This document shows positions 8,144 through 15,980 of a stretch of 62,828 nt of DNA, in pieces. The notes beneath the pieces were generated by a model. That model made no database searches. It was not told the origin of the DNA and was given only the letters and a program-made list of their open reading frames with translations. Origin of the DNA: Candidatus Edwardsiibacteriota bacterium (GTDB lineage Bacteria; Edwardsbacteria; AC1; EtOH8). The position numbers and the translations under genes are program-made. Position 1 is the first letter of the stretch, and every line of letters starts with the position of its first letter. Location: assembly GCA_020053305.1 (NCBI GenBank), contig JAGVNJ010000021.1, forward strand, positions 1 to 62,828. The letters run 5' to 3'.

Positions 8144-9367
8144 CTATGTCAAGGAGTGTGTTAATAAACTGTGTTTAGCCCTGCTGGCTAAGAACAATTT
8201 TTCATCGTACAGCGTATGGTTGGACCACATCGAATGAATGATTTTTAACCAGATATTGCCCAGCATCCTCAATGCGGCAGCATGCCGTTTACCTTGGCGC
8301 ATCTTACGCTTATAATATTCTCTGGCCCATAAACACTGTTTGAGACTGGCAAATGACAGGTTGTGAACCGCATCTCGCAGATGTTTATTGCAGGCATATC
8401 GGAACTGGACATAATGGCTGTGGCCGCTGGCCTTGGTAACCGGGGCTGTCCCGGCCTGGCATTGCAGGGCCGTGGCATCGGGGAAGTTCTCCCGACAATC
8501 ACCCATTTCGGCCAGGAGACGGGGTATGGTGCTGCCACCGCTTCCCGGCAGACTCCGGAAGATATCGCTGTCCGGATGTTGCTCAAACAACTCCGTAATG
8601 CTCTGGTCGTATTGTTTTAATTGATCATTCAGCGACGAAAGCTGTACAACCAGACTGGCCATCAGTTTGCTTTTGGCTTTGATGACGAATGGTTCGACTG
8701 GCAACTGAGGTTGATGAAGTTTTTCATGGATCATACCGGCCTTTGCCATCCCCGGATAACTATTTCGCTTAAGAAAAATTGTAAACCGCGCTAACGTTAC
8801 TTTCCGGGCATCCTCTGGCATCGGAAACTCTCGTAAAAATGCCAGGAATATCTTCGAGTCCGGTTCGCTGAACAGCTCCAAGGCCCGGGGATAATAGGCC
8901 TTCAGGCAACTGATTAATTGATTGACCAGTTGGGTCCGAAACGCGACCAGCGTTTGCCGGTCCCGGGTGAGCAATCGCAGTTCTCTGGCTGATTCCGAGG
9001 AAGGTTTGAACGGCCGCAGACATCCGTGATCGTTCTTCAGGAATCGGGCTAAAACCAGGGCATCGCTTTTGTCGGATTTCGCGCCGGCAACGCTGTAGTT
9101 CTCTCTCGCTCGTTCGGACTGCTTCGGGTTGATCGGATACACCGGATAACCAGCTTCCAGCAATACATCCACCAAGACATGCTGGCTGGTTTCTATGGCA
9201 AAGCAAATGCCGCTCTTATCCGGCGCCAGTTCCAATGCCAGGTTCAGAAGTGTTTCGATTCCCTCCGCCTGATGCGGAATGGCAAAGTTTTTTAACTCTT
9301 CTCCGTGCTCATCAACCACAGCAATCTGGTGCTGGTCACTTCCCCAATCGATTCCGACGTACACCAT
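8144..9367 (-). CDS. IS110-family transposase (RuvC-like DEDD recombinase)
   Basis: A 407-residue recombinase that looks intact. The RuvC-like N-terminal domain shows the acidic set at Asp7 (GIDWGSD), Glu59 (AIETSQH), Asp99 and Asp102 (AKSDKSDALVLARFL). The order and spacing fit the IS110 DEDD residues. The C-terminal Transposase_20 domain has SLPGSGGSTIPRLLAEMGD (272-290) and VTKASGHS, whose Ser314 is the likely nucleophile. GGAGG lies seven bases before the ATG. Known relatives are guided by a bridge RNA made from the element's own non-coding end, and the 230 bp upstream of this gene fits that role. No frameshift or stop was seen, so it could still be active. Confidence 0.93.
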   Translation of the reverse strand: MVYVGIDWGSDQHQIAVVDEHGEELKNFAIPHQAEGIETLLNLALELAPDKSGICFAIETSQHVLVDVLLEAGYPVYPINPKQSERARENYSVAGAKSDKSDALVLARFLKNDHGCLRPFKPSSESARELRLLTRDRQTLVAFRTQLVNQLISCLKAYYPRALELFSEPDSKIFLAFLREFPMPEDARKVTLARFTIFLKRNSYPGMAKAGMIHEKLHQPQLPVEPFVIKAKSKLMASLVVQLSSLNDQLKQYDQSITELFEQHPDSDIFRSLPGSGGSTIPRLLAEMGDCRENFPDATALQCQAGTAPVTKASGHSHYVQFRYACNKHLRDAVHNLSFASLKQCLWAREYYKRKMRQGKRHAAALRMLGNIWLKIIHSMWSNHTLYDEKLFLASRAKHSLLTHSLT

Positions 9368-9600
9368 GGCTCTTCCTCCGGGGGTAATTTATACTATCTA
9401 TCCAACAGTTTCGAACCTGGGACTTGGCCTTCTATCAGTTCTCGTTTTGGAACAACTTACTATTAAAGTTTTGGGTTCTACTTCTGGGAAGGAACAGTCT
9501 CCCCCGGGTTATCAAGTAACAGGGGTAGGGTGGTTCTCAACCCAGATTTGTTGAATGAACAGTCGTAGGTAAACACCCCCCTGGTTTACACTACCTTCTG
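9368..9600 (-). ncRNA. Candidate IS110 bridge RNA region
   Basis: A non-coding stretch immediately upstream of the transposase on the same strand, where IS110-group elements encode the bridge RNA. It contains a strong 5' hairpin: GTAG-T-GTAAAC pairs with GTTTAC-CTAC around a G-rich loop (plus 9565-9594). Further complementary segments lie downstream (for example CTGGGTTGAGAACCACCC), which could form internal-loop stems. Position, length and the 5' stem support the call. The guide loops and exact ends cannot be fixed without knowing the element boundaries. Confidence 0.45.
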
Positions 9601-9662
9601 TGATATTACCATCCTTTTACAAGTAAGTCTATCATAGAAGGGGTTGGGGTGAGGTCACAAAC

Positions 9663-10105
9663 AGTCAACCAGATCAGTAAAATCAGCGTTCTATTAAGAC
9701 CTGGATTCCTGTCTTCACAGGAATGACAACTATGGATTGCTTCACTGCGGAAGTAATTCAAGGTGCTGGGCTCAGTGCAGGCTCTTGCCATCCAACGATG
9801 ACTCCTCGCAAGGACGTTAGCACCTTCGCAGTCAACCAGATCAGTAAAATCCGCGTTAATCAGCGTCCTATTAAGACATGGATTCCCGACTTCACAGGAA
9901 TGACAACTATGGATTGCTTCACTGCGGGAGCAATTCAAGGTGCTGGGCTCAGTGCAGGCTCTTGTCAACCAACAATGACTTCTCGCAAGGACGTTAGCAC
10001 CTTCGCAGTCAACCAGATCAGTAAAATCCGCGTTAATCAGCGTCCTATTAATACATGGATTCCCGACTTCTCGGGAATGACACCCGAGGTGCCTTGGTGG
10101 TTTTA
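9663..10105. repeat. Tandem repeat block, about 2.5 units of 167-177 bp
   Basis: Units begin with agtcaaccagatcagtaaaatc at 9663, 9830 and 10007. The first is 167 bp and the second 177 bp, differing mainly by one aatcagcgt insertion; the third is truncated. Each holds an ATTCC(T/C)-N8-(A/G)GGAAT palindrome (9705-9724, 9882-9901, 10059-10078). The first two units also share a trailing segment with ggattgcttcactgcgg and caaggacgttagcacc. The apparent 120-residue reading frame across it is repeat DNA, not a gene. The block fills the gap between the IS110 element and topA. Confidence 0.8.
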
Positions 10106-10138
10106 ATTAAATCAGCGAAAATCAGCGTTCTATTAAAC

Positions 10139-12376
10139 CTATTTCTTCTCTACCTTGACCTCCGGCTCCCACTTGCATTTGGGACAGGCCGGAAAGGCCC
10201 CCCGCTGTTTGGTGTATTTCTCCACCAGATGCCCGAACCCGCAGTTCTCGCACTTCTGGGGCAGGGGCTTGTTCCACACCGCATACTTGCAGTCGGGATA
10301 TTTGCTGCAGGAAAAGAAAGCCTTCCCCCGTTTGGTCTTGCGCTCGGTCAGCTGACCGTCGCAGCCCGGCTCGGGGCACGGCACCCCGGTGGAGATGGGT
10401 TTGATGGATTTGCACTGGGGATAGTTGGAGCAGGCCAAGAACTTCCCGAAGCGGCCCCGTTTGAGCACCATCGGCCCGCCGCATTTGTCGCATACCACGC
10501 CCTCCGCCGCCTTCTGCTGTTCCTCTTCCTCCTCCAGGGGCTTGGTGGTCTTGCATTCCGGATAGTTGGAGCAGGCGTAGAATCGCCCGAAGCGGCCCCA
10601 TTTGATGACCATCGGGTTCTGGCAGTTGGGGCATTTGATGTCGGTCTGTTCCACCAGGGACTTCTTGATCTCCTCCTTGGAGGATTCGGCCGAGTTCAGA
10701 TCGCGGGAGAAGGGATCGTAAAAGTCCTTCAGCACCTGGATGCGGTCCAGCTTGCCCTGCTCGATCTTGTCCAGCTCGTTCTCCATGTCGGCGGTGAACT
10801 GCACCTGGAAGATATGGGGAAATTTTTCCACCAGGATCTTGCTGACCACCTGACCCAGCTCGGTGGGCTTGAGCTGTTTCTGCTCCCGATCCACGTACTT
10901 GCGGTCCAGCAGGGTGCTGATGATGGAGGCATAGGTGGAGGGCCGACCGATGCCCTGGGCCTCCAGGGTCTTGATCAGGCTGGCCTCGTTGTAGCGGGCC
11001 GGCGGCTCGGTGAAATGCTGTTTGGGCAATAATTCCAACAGTTTGAGAGCCTCGTCCGGGGTCAGCTCCGGCAGCATCTTGGAATCGGCGTATTCGCCGG
11101 AGTCGTCCTCCTGCACCCCGTAGGCGGCCAGGAACCCGGCGAACTTCATGGTTGATCCGGTGGCCCGGAAAAGATATTTGCCGGCGGTGATGTCCACCGC
11201 CTTGGTGGAATATATTGCCGGGGTCATCTGGCAGGCAATGAAGCGGCTCCAGATCAGGCCGTAAAGTTTGAACTGATCGATGTTGAGAAAATTCTTGACC
11301 GACTCCGGGGTGTGGTCGGCCATGGTGGGACGGATGGCCTCATGCCCCTCCTGGGCCCCCTTGCGCGATTTGTAGTGGTTGGCCTCGGCCGGCAGATATT
11401 CCGGGCCGTATTTTTTGGCAATGAGTTCCCGGGCGGCGGTTATGGCCTCCGGCGCCAGGCGGACGGCGTCGGTGCGCATGTAGGTGATCAGCCCCACTGC
11501 GCCTTCCTCCCCGATCTCGACGCCCTCGTACAACTGCTGGGCCAGCATCATGGTCTTCTTGGCGCTGTAGCCGTAAGCCCGGGCAGCAGCCTGCTGTAAT
11601 GTGCTGGTGATAAAGGGCGGATAGGTGGAGCGTTTGCGGTCCTTTTCGTCGATATTGCTGATGGTGAACTGTGATTTATTCAGCTCCTTGACAATGGCCT
11701 GGGAGGTTTTCCCATCCTTGATGGCCGCCTTCTTGCCGTCTATCTTTAAAAGCGATGCTTCGAAGGGAGATTTTGATATTCCCTCCAGCCGGGCGGCCAG
11801 CGACCAGTATTCCTGGGGTTTGAAAGCGGCGATCTCGTCCTCGCGCTCGCAGATCAGGCGCAGGGCCACGGTCTGGACCCGTCCGGCCGAAAGCCCCCGG
11901 CGGACGGTGGTCCACAGGAAGGGGCTGACCTGGTATCCCACCAGCCGGTCCAAAATGCGCCGGGCCTGCTGGGCCTCTACCCGGTTCATGTCTATCTTGC
12001 CGGGATGGGCGATGCCCTTGGTGATGCTGTCCTTGGTGATCTCGTAGAACATCACCCGGTGGACCTTCTTCTTGGCGTCCTTGACCTGCCCGGAGATATG
12101 CCAGGCGATGGCCTCCCCCTCGCGGTCGGGATCGCAGGCCAGGTAGACCTTTTCGGCGGCGTTGGCGCTCTTCTTGATCTGGGACAGGGTCTTGGTCTTG
12201 CCCTTGATGGTCACATACTGGGGCTTGAAGTCGTCCTTGATGTCCACCCCCAGCTTGCTGGCCGGCAGGTCTATCACATGGCCCATGGATGACAGGACCT
12301 CAAAATCCTTGCCCAGGTATTTTTTGATGGTCTTGGCCTTGGCCGGAGATTCCACAACTACCAGGTTTTTTGACAT
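10139..12376 (-). CDS. topA: DNA topoisomerase I with four C-terminal zinc-finger repeats
   Basis: Type IA topoisomerase that relaxes negative supercoils through a 5'-phosphotyrosine intermediate. The Toprim domain opens with VVESPAKAKTIKKYLG and carries the DPDREGEAIAWH acidic motif. The active-site tyrosine is in GLITYMRTDAV (about residue 299). After the core come four topoisomerase zinc-ribbon repeats (about 595-740). Three have the full CxxC...FxxCSxYPxC pattern (CPNC/CSNYPEC, CDKC/CSNYPQC, CPEPGC/CSKYPDC) and the last is CENCG/CPKC. The length of 745 is normal. No close promoter stands out; upstream lies a 215-bp gap with a palindromic repeat and a TK-C gene end. Confidence 0.96.
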   Translation of the reverse strand: MSKNLVVVESPAKAKTIKKYLGKDFEVLSSMGHVIDLPASKLGVDIKDDFKPQYVTIKGKTKTLSQIKKSANAAEKVYLACDPDREGEAIAWHISGQVKDAKKKVHRVMFYEITKDSITKGIAHPGKIDMNRVEAQQARRILDRLVGYQVSPFLWTTVRRGLSAGRVQTVALRLICEREDEIAAFKPQEYWSLAARLEGISKSPFEASLLKIDGKKAAIKDGKTSQAIVKELNKSQFTISNIDEKDRKRSTYPPFITSTLQQAAARAYGYSAKKTMMLAQQLYEGVEIGEEGAVGLITYMRTDAVRLAPEAITAARELIAKKYGPEYLPAEANHYKSRKGAQEGHEAIRPTMADHTPESVKNFLNIDQFKLYGLIWSRFIACQMTPAIYSTKAVDITAGKYLFRATGSTMKFAGFLAAYGVQEDDSGEYADSKMLPELTPDEALKLLELLPKQHFTEPPARYNEASLIKTLEAQGIGRPSTYASIISTLLDRKYVDREQKQLKPTELGQVVSKILVEKFPHIFQVQFTADMENELDKIEQGKLDRIQVLKDFYDPFSRDLNSAESSKEEIKKSLVEQTDIKCPNCQNPMVIKWGRFGRFYACSNYPECKTTKPLEEEEEQQKAAEGVVCDKCGGPMVLKRGRFGKFLACSNYPQCKSIKPISTGVPCPEPGCDGQLTERKTKRGKAFFSCSKYPDCKYAVWNKPLPQKCENCGFGHLVEKYTKQRGAFPACPKCKWEPEVKVEKK

Positions 12377-12461
12377 TTGGATCAGCCTATATTAAAGTTT
12401 AAGATTTATTTTCACACAGATTGGAACGGATTTGCACAGATACAACTTGTTTGAGTTTGTC

Positions 12462-12503
12462 ATTCCCAAGAAGCTTGTCCTCGTGAAAACGGGGAGCGGG
12501 AAT
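12462..12503. repeat. Long-loop variant of the ATTCCC palindrome
   Basis: ATTCCC and GGGAAT arms 30 nt apart, flanked by gtc and cca as in the shorter copies elsewhere in the window. A further fragment (gtcaccctgagtttgaca) lies to its right. The rest of the gap between topA and the transketolase C-terminal gene shows no coding signal. Confidence 0.5.
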
Positions 12504-12592
12504 CCACGGCTATATAAAGAATCGTCACCCTGAGTTTGACAAGCTTGTTTAGCATACCGCAGTCAGACTGATGAAGCAATCAAAATCAAATA

Positions 12593-13579
12593 TTATTTCT
12601 TCCTCTGAACAGCCCTTTTCACCGCTTTAGCAATATCCCCATCCATCAAGTGATACTTCTTCATCAGCTCCCAGGGCTGGCCGGATTCGCCGAAGGTGTC
12701 CCTCACCCCAACCATCTCCATCGGCACCGGGCATTCCTGCGCCAACACCTCGGCCACCGCGCTTCCCATGCCCCCGGCCAGCTGGTGTTCCTCAGCCGTG
12801 ATTACGGCTCCGGTCTTCTTGGCCGAAGCTATCAGCGCCTTCCGGTCTATCGGCTTGATGGTGTGCAGATTGATCACTTCGCAGGAGATGCCTTCTTTGG
12901 TCAGCTTTTGAGCCGCCAACAGAGAGAGGTAAACCATCAATCCGCAGGCAATAATCGTGACATCCCTGCCCGGCTTCATGATCTGGGCTTTACCAACATT
13001 AAACGGGGTCTTTTGTGTTGTAAGGACCGGTATCGGCTCGCGCCCCAGCCGGATATACACCGGGCCGGACATTTGGGCAGCCGCCAGGGTGGCCAGCCGG
13101 GCCTGACGGGTATCGCAAGGAACGATTACTTTCATGTTTGGCAGGACCCTCATGATGGATATCTCCTCCAGCGCCTGGTGGGTGGCCCCGTCCGGGCCTA
13201 CGGATAATCCGCCGTGAGCCCCGGCCAGCTTGACATTCAGATCAGCATAGCAAATGGAGGTCCGGATCTGGTCCCAGGCCCTCCCGGCCAGAAAGACCCC
13301 GTAGGTGGTGACGAAAGGAATCTTGCCGGTCAAAGAAAGGCCGCCGGCCATCCCCAGCATGTTCTGCTCGGCGATGCCGATATCAAAGAATCTCTTGGGA
13401 TATTTCTCGGCAAATCGGCTGGTCAAAGTGGACTTTGATAGGTCGGCGTCCAGCACCACCACCCTTTTTTCCCTGGTTCCCAGCTCCAGCAGGGCGTCGG
13501 CATAACCGAACCGGGTCGGCTGCTGCTCCATGGAATTCAGTTCCGTTATCTTTGCCAGGAAATTATTCTTCATGATCAT
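12593..13579 (-). CDS. Transketolase, C-terminal subunit
   Basis: The C-terminal half of a split transketolase (328 residues), which carries the pyrimidine-binding domain and the C-terminal domain. Transketolase moves two-carbon ketol units between pentose-phosphate sugars using thiamine diphosphate. GIAEQNMLGMAGGL contains the catalytic Glu that protonates the cofactor. GAHGGLSVGPDGATHQALEEIS follows as in the family, and the C-terminal domain has TAEEHQLAGGMGSAVAEVL. The partner half (15981-16793) is not adjacent: three genes separate them. The start overlaps the stop of the upstream lipoprotein-like gene (ATGA), so the two are translationally coupled. Confidence 0.92.
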   Translation of the reverse strand: MIMKNNFLAKITELNSMEQQPTRFGYADALLELGTREKRVVVLDADLSKSTLTSRFAEKYPKRFFDIGIAEQNMLGMAGGLSLTGKIPFVTTYGVFLAGRAWDQIRTSICYADLNVKLAGAHGGLSVGPDGATHQALEEISIMRVLPNMKVIVPCDTRQARLATLAAAQMSGPVYIRLGREPIPVLTTQKTPFNVGKAQIMKPGRDVTIIACGLMVYLSLLAAQKLTKEGISCEVINLHTIKPIDRKALIASAKKTGAVITAEEHQLAGGMGSAVAEVLAQECPVPMEMVGVRDTFGESGQPWELMKKYHLMDGDIAKAVKRAVQRKK

Positions 13580-14079
13580 CTTTGAGGATGTTTATCTAAT
13601 ATGACCGAGAAAGGCCAGTTGAAAAACTCGATCACCGTGGGCTTTTGAGCCGATTTGATATCTCCGGAATTGATGTCGTAATAGAGACCCGGCAGCCGGG
13701 CGTATATCAGGGTTCCGCTTATCCTGCCCCGATACCTGGCATCCATTTCATCGATCAAGATCCTGGCATAACCGCCGGGCTCACTGGACTCGTAAGCCAG
13801 GACCAGCCCTTCATTTGTGGTGGGGCGATGAGGAGGCCGGAAGGAAACGCTGGAATGTCCGGAATTCAAGCTATCGCCAAACTCGGTCTCTGCTCCGGCC
13901 GCAATGTTGTTTACGCTTAGTTTAAGTTCCAGGCCCGGGAGAGGGAACGCCGTTCTTTGTCTCAGGGGAAATATAATATCGATCGTTTTAGGCTGCAGCC
14001 CCAGGTCACCATAACCTTCGATAACGAAACCAGCCTCCGGTCCTGGTTCCCAGACATATTTGGAACCGTCCAATCTCAT
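13576..14079 (-). CDS. Hypothetical lipoprotein, apparently frameshifted near its start
   Basis: The continuous frame gives 167 residues from an internal ATG at 14079 with no export signal. Just upstream an ATG at 14165 opens MIHKWLVIFVNVSLF in another frame. If the seven-base A run at 14119-14125 (T7 on the coding strand) had eight bases, the two would join. They would then read MIHKWLVIFVNVSLFFGCSS followed by RKTPTEQFS and the annotated start. That is a textbook lipoprotein signal with lipobox LFFGC. I therefore think the real gene spans 13576-14165, with either an assembly error or a slippage-prone homopolymer. The body is beta-rich and unfamiliar. It lies between the aldo/keto reductase (18 bp upstream) and transketolase-C. 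Confidence 0.7.
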   Translation of the reverse strand: MRLDGSKYVWEPGPEAGFVIEGYGDLGLQPKTIDIIFPLRQRTAFPLPGLELKLSVNNIAAGAETEFGDSLNSGHSSVSFRPPHRPTTNEGLVLAYESSEPGGYARILIDEMDARYRGRISGTLIYARLPGLYYDINSGDIKSAQKPTVIEFFNWPFSVILDKHPQR

Positions 14080-14183
14080 GGAAAATTGCTCAGTTGGCGT
14101 TTTCCTTGAAGAACATCCAAAAAAAGCGAAACATTAACAAATATTACTAACCATTTATGTATCATTTTGTTGGATACTGTATT

Positions 14184-15320
14184 TTATTGTGGTTTTAATG
14201 CTTTATGAACCCTTTCCAGCAGATCCGGGATCTCCAGCATTTGGGGGCATTTTGGCAGGCACCTCTGGCAGCCGGTACATGCCGAAGCCCTTTCTTCGTC
14301 TTTGAGGCGATTGACATACTGCCATTTAGGGCTATTATAATTATTATAACGTTCGGCCTCGTTATACATGGCGAAATTGGCCGGGATATTGATCCCATAG
14401 GAACACGGCATGCAGTAGCCGCACTGGGTGCAGTCCATGGCCTTGGAATCCAAATAGGCCTTTTTCACCTTTGCGATGACCTTCATCTCGGCCTCGGACA
14501 TTTTCCGGGACTCGTAGTTCTCGGCTATCCGCAGATTATCCCTGACCTGCTCCAGGTTGCTCATTCCACTGAGCACCAGGGAGACCCCCGGCTGGCTCCA
14601 GGCCCATAGAAGGCCCCATTCGGCCGGGGTACGGGTTATGCCAGATCGCTGGAAGACCTGTCGTATATTCTCCGGTGGATTCGCCAATGAACCTCCCCGC
14701 AAAGGTTCCATTACTACCACCGGGATGTTCTTGGAGCTGGCATATTGCAGGCCGGCCGCGCCGGCCTGGTTTTCAGTATCCATGTAATTGTACTGGATCT
14801 GGCAGAAATCCCACTTATGCTCGTCAATTATCTGCCTGAAGATCTCCGGCCCATCGTGAAAGGAAAAGCCCAGGGAGCCGATCTGCCCGTCATCCAGCTT
14901 GCTTTGGGCCCATTCCAGCACGTTGAAGCCTTTGAGCTTCTCCCAGGCAGTTTTGCTGAGAGCGTGCAGCAGATAATAGTCTATCTTCCCGGTCTCCAGT
15001 CTAGCCAATTGCTCGGCAAATATTTGGTCCATATCTTCGGGTGCATTGACCGCCCAATATGGCAGCTTGGTCGCCAAACGTACCTTTTCACGATAACCGT
15101 CCCTTAAGGCCTGGCCCACCGCCATTTCGCTCTTCCCGTTGTGATATCCGTAAGCGGTATCGATATAGTTGACGCCATTGTCCACCGCCAAGCGGATCAT
15201 CTGGGTGGCCTGGGACAGATCTATATCTCCCGGATCGGCACTCCTAAGCGGCAAGCGCATGGCGCCAAAGCCCAGGACCGAGACCTGAATATCGTCCTTG
15301 CCGAATTTGCGGTAGTGCAT
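14184..15320 (-). CDS. Aldo/keto reductase with C-terminal 4Fe-4S clusters
   Basis: A 378-residue predicted oxidoreductase of the aldo/keto reductase superfamily fused to a ferredoxin-like tail (COG1453-type). The barrel shows GFGAMRLP, the catalytic Asp/Tyr region NYIDTAYGYHNGKSE, a Lys in ATKLPYW and YYLLHAL. The tail has two cysteine groups: CTQCGYCMPCSYGINIP (from about 297) and CTGCQRCLPKCP (from about 348). The second is followed by a Pro, as in 4Fe-4S ligation motifs. The substrate is unknown; the clusters suggest electron input from ferredoxin rather than NADPH alone. The gene sits between the two transketolase halves, behind the nitroreductase. Confidence 0.9.
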   Translation of the reverse strand: MHYRKFGKDDIQVSVLGFGAMRLPLRSADPGDIDLSQATQMIRLAVDNGVNYIDTAYGYHNGKSEMAVGQALRDGYREKVRLATKLPYWAVNAPEDMDQIFAEQLARLETGKIDYYLLHALSKTAWEKLKGFNVLEWAQSKLDDGQIGSLGFSFHDGPEIFRQIIDEHKWDFCQIQYNYMDTENQAGAAGLQYASSKNIPVVVMEPLRGGSLANPPENIRQVFQRSGITRTPAEWGLLWAWSQPGVSLVLSGMSNLEQVRDNLRIAENYESRKMSEAEMKVIAKVKKAYLDSKAMDCTQCGYCMPCSYGINIPANFAMYNEAERYNNYNSPKWQYVNRLKDEERASACTGCQRCLPKCPQMLEIPDLLERVHKALKPQ

Positions 15321-15402
15321 AAAAGCAAGTCAGCCTATATGGGTTTAAGAGGTTTTTAAGGTTAAAGAAGTTGAGAAATCCACCAAAGCATCGATAAACT
15401 AA

Positions 15403-15912
15403 TCACCATTTATCCTGGTGTACTTTTTTGGTGGAATAGCGTTTCACCGGCTTACCTTTGGTTTTGGGATAACCGATCGAAATCAGAGCCAGCGGAATAA
15501 CGCTTTTCGGTATGCCCAGATATTTCTGGAATGCCTTCACCCTTTCCAGCCGGGGATACACTCCGCACCACACCGCACCCAGGCCCAGAGCATGGGCCGC
15601 CAGTAGGATATTCTGGGTGGCCGCCGAGCAGTCCTGCACCCAGTAATCCTTGCTTGTTTCAGCCTTAAGATCGCCGCATACCACTATGGCGCAGGAGGCT
15701 TCCTTCAGCATCTGGGCGTAGGGATGGATCTTGGTAATGGCAGCCAGTATTTCGCGGTCCGACACCACGATGAACTGCCAGGCCTGCTGGTTGCAGGCCG
15801 AGGGGGCGTTCATGGCGGCTTCCAGCAGTTTCTTGATCTGCGAAGAAGAAATCCTTTTGTTGGTATAACTGCGGATGCTGCGCCGGGTCATTATGGCTTT
15901 TATGGTTTCCAT
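15403..15912 (-). CDS. Nitroreductase-family flavoprotein
   Basis: A 169-residue FMN-dependent oxidoreductase of the nitroreductase superfamily, which acts as a dimer. The FMN phosphate-binding start TRRSIRSYTNKRIS and the NAPSACNQQAWQFIVV segment are characteristic, as is the C-terminal ALISIGYPKTKGKP. It is at the short end for the family but complete. It lies 68 bp downstream of the transketolase N-terminal gene and 82 bp upstream of the aldo/keto reductase, so it probably shares their transcript. The physiological substrate cannot be told from sequence. Confidence 0.88.
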   Translation of the reverse strand: METIKAIMTRRSIRSYTNKRISSSQIKKLLEAAMNAPSACNQQAWQFIVVSDREILAAITKIHPYAQMLKEASCAIVVCGDLKAETSKDYWVQDCSAATQNILLAAHALGLGAVWCGVYPRLERVKAFQKYLGIPKSVIPLALISIGYPKTKGKPVKRYSTKKVHQDKW

Positions 15913-15980
15913 GTTTACCCGATCTGTGATTAAAAGTTTAACAGGTTGAACAAGTTTAAACTGTTTAATAATTCAACCAA

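Larger units (their letters stand above)
8111..9600 (-). mobile_element. IS110-family insertion sequence (ends approximate)
   Basis: One transposase gene plus flanking non-coding DNA. IS110-group elements lack clear terminal inverted repeats and usually make little or no target duplication, so the ends given are estimates. They run from just after the palindromic repeat at 8086-8110 to about 230 bp upstream of the transposase start. A long non-coding segment before the transposase is the expected position of the bridge RNA in this family. The surroundings on both sides are palindromic repeats. Confidence 0.6.

Noticed and set aside
9400-9430. GGTTCGAAAC on the minus strand, resembling a tRNA T-loop
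   Set aside because: No acceptor, D or anticodon stem can be formed around it, and it lies in the candidate bridge RNA.
9606-9968. Minus-strand frame of 120 codons with repeated peptides
   Set aside because: The peptide repeats (CHSCE.NPGLNRTLI) are translations of the tandem DNA repeat, with no ribosome site or family.
9663-10105. Possible CRISPR array
   Set aside because: Long near-identical tandem units rather than short repeats with variable spacers.
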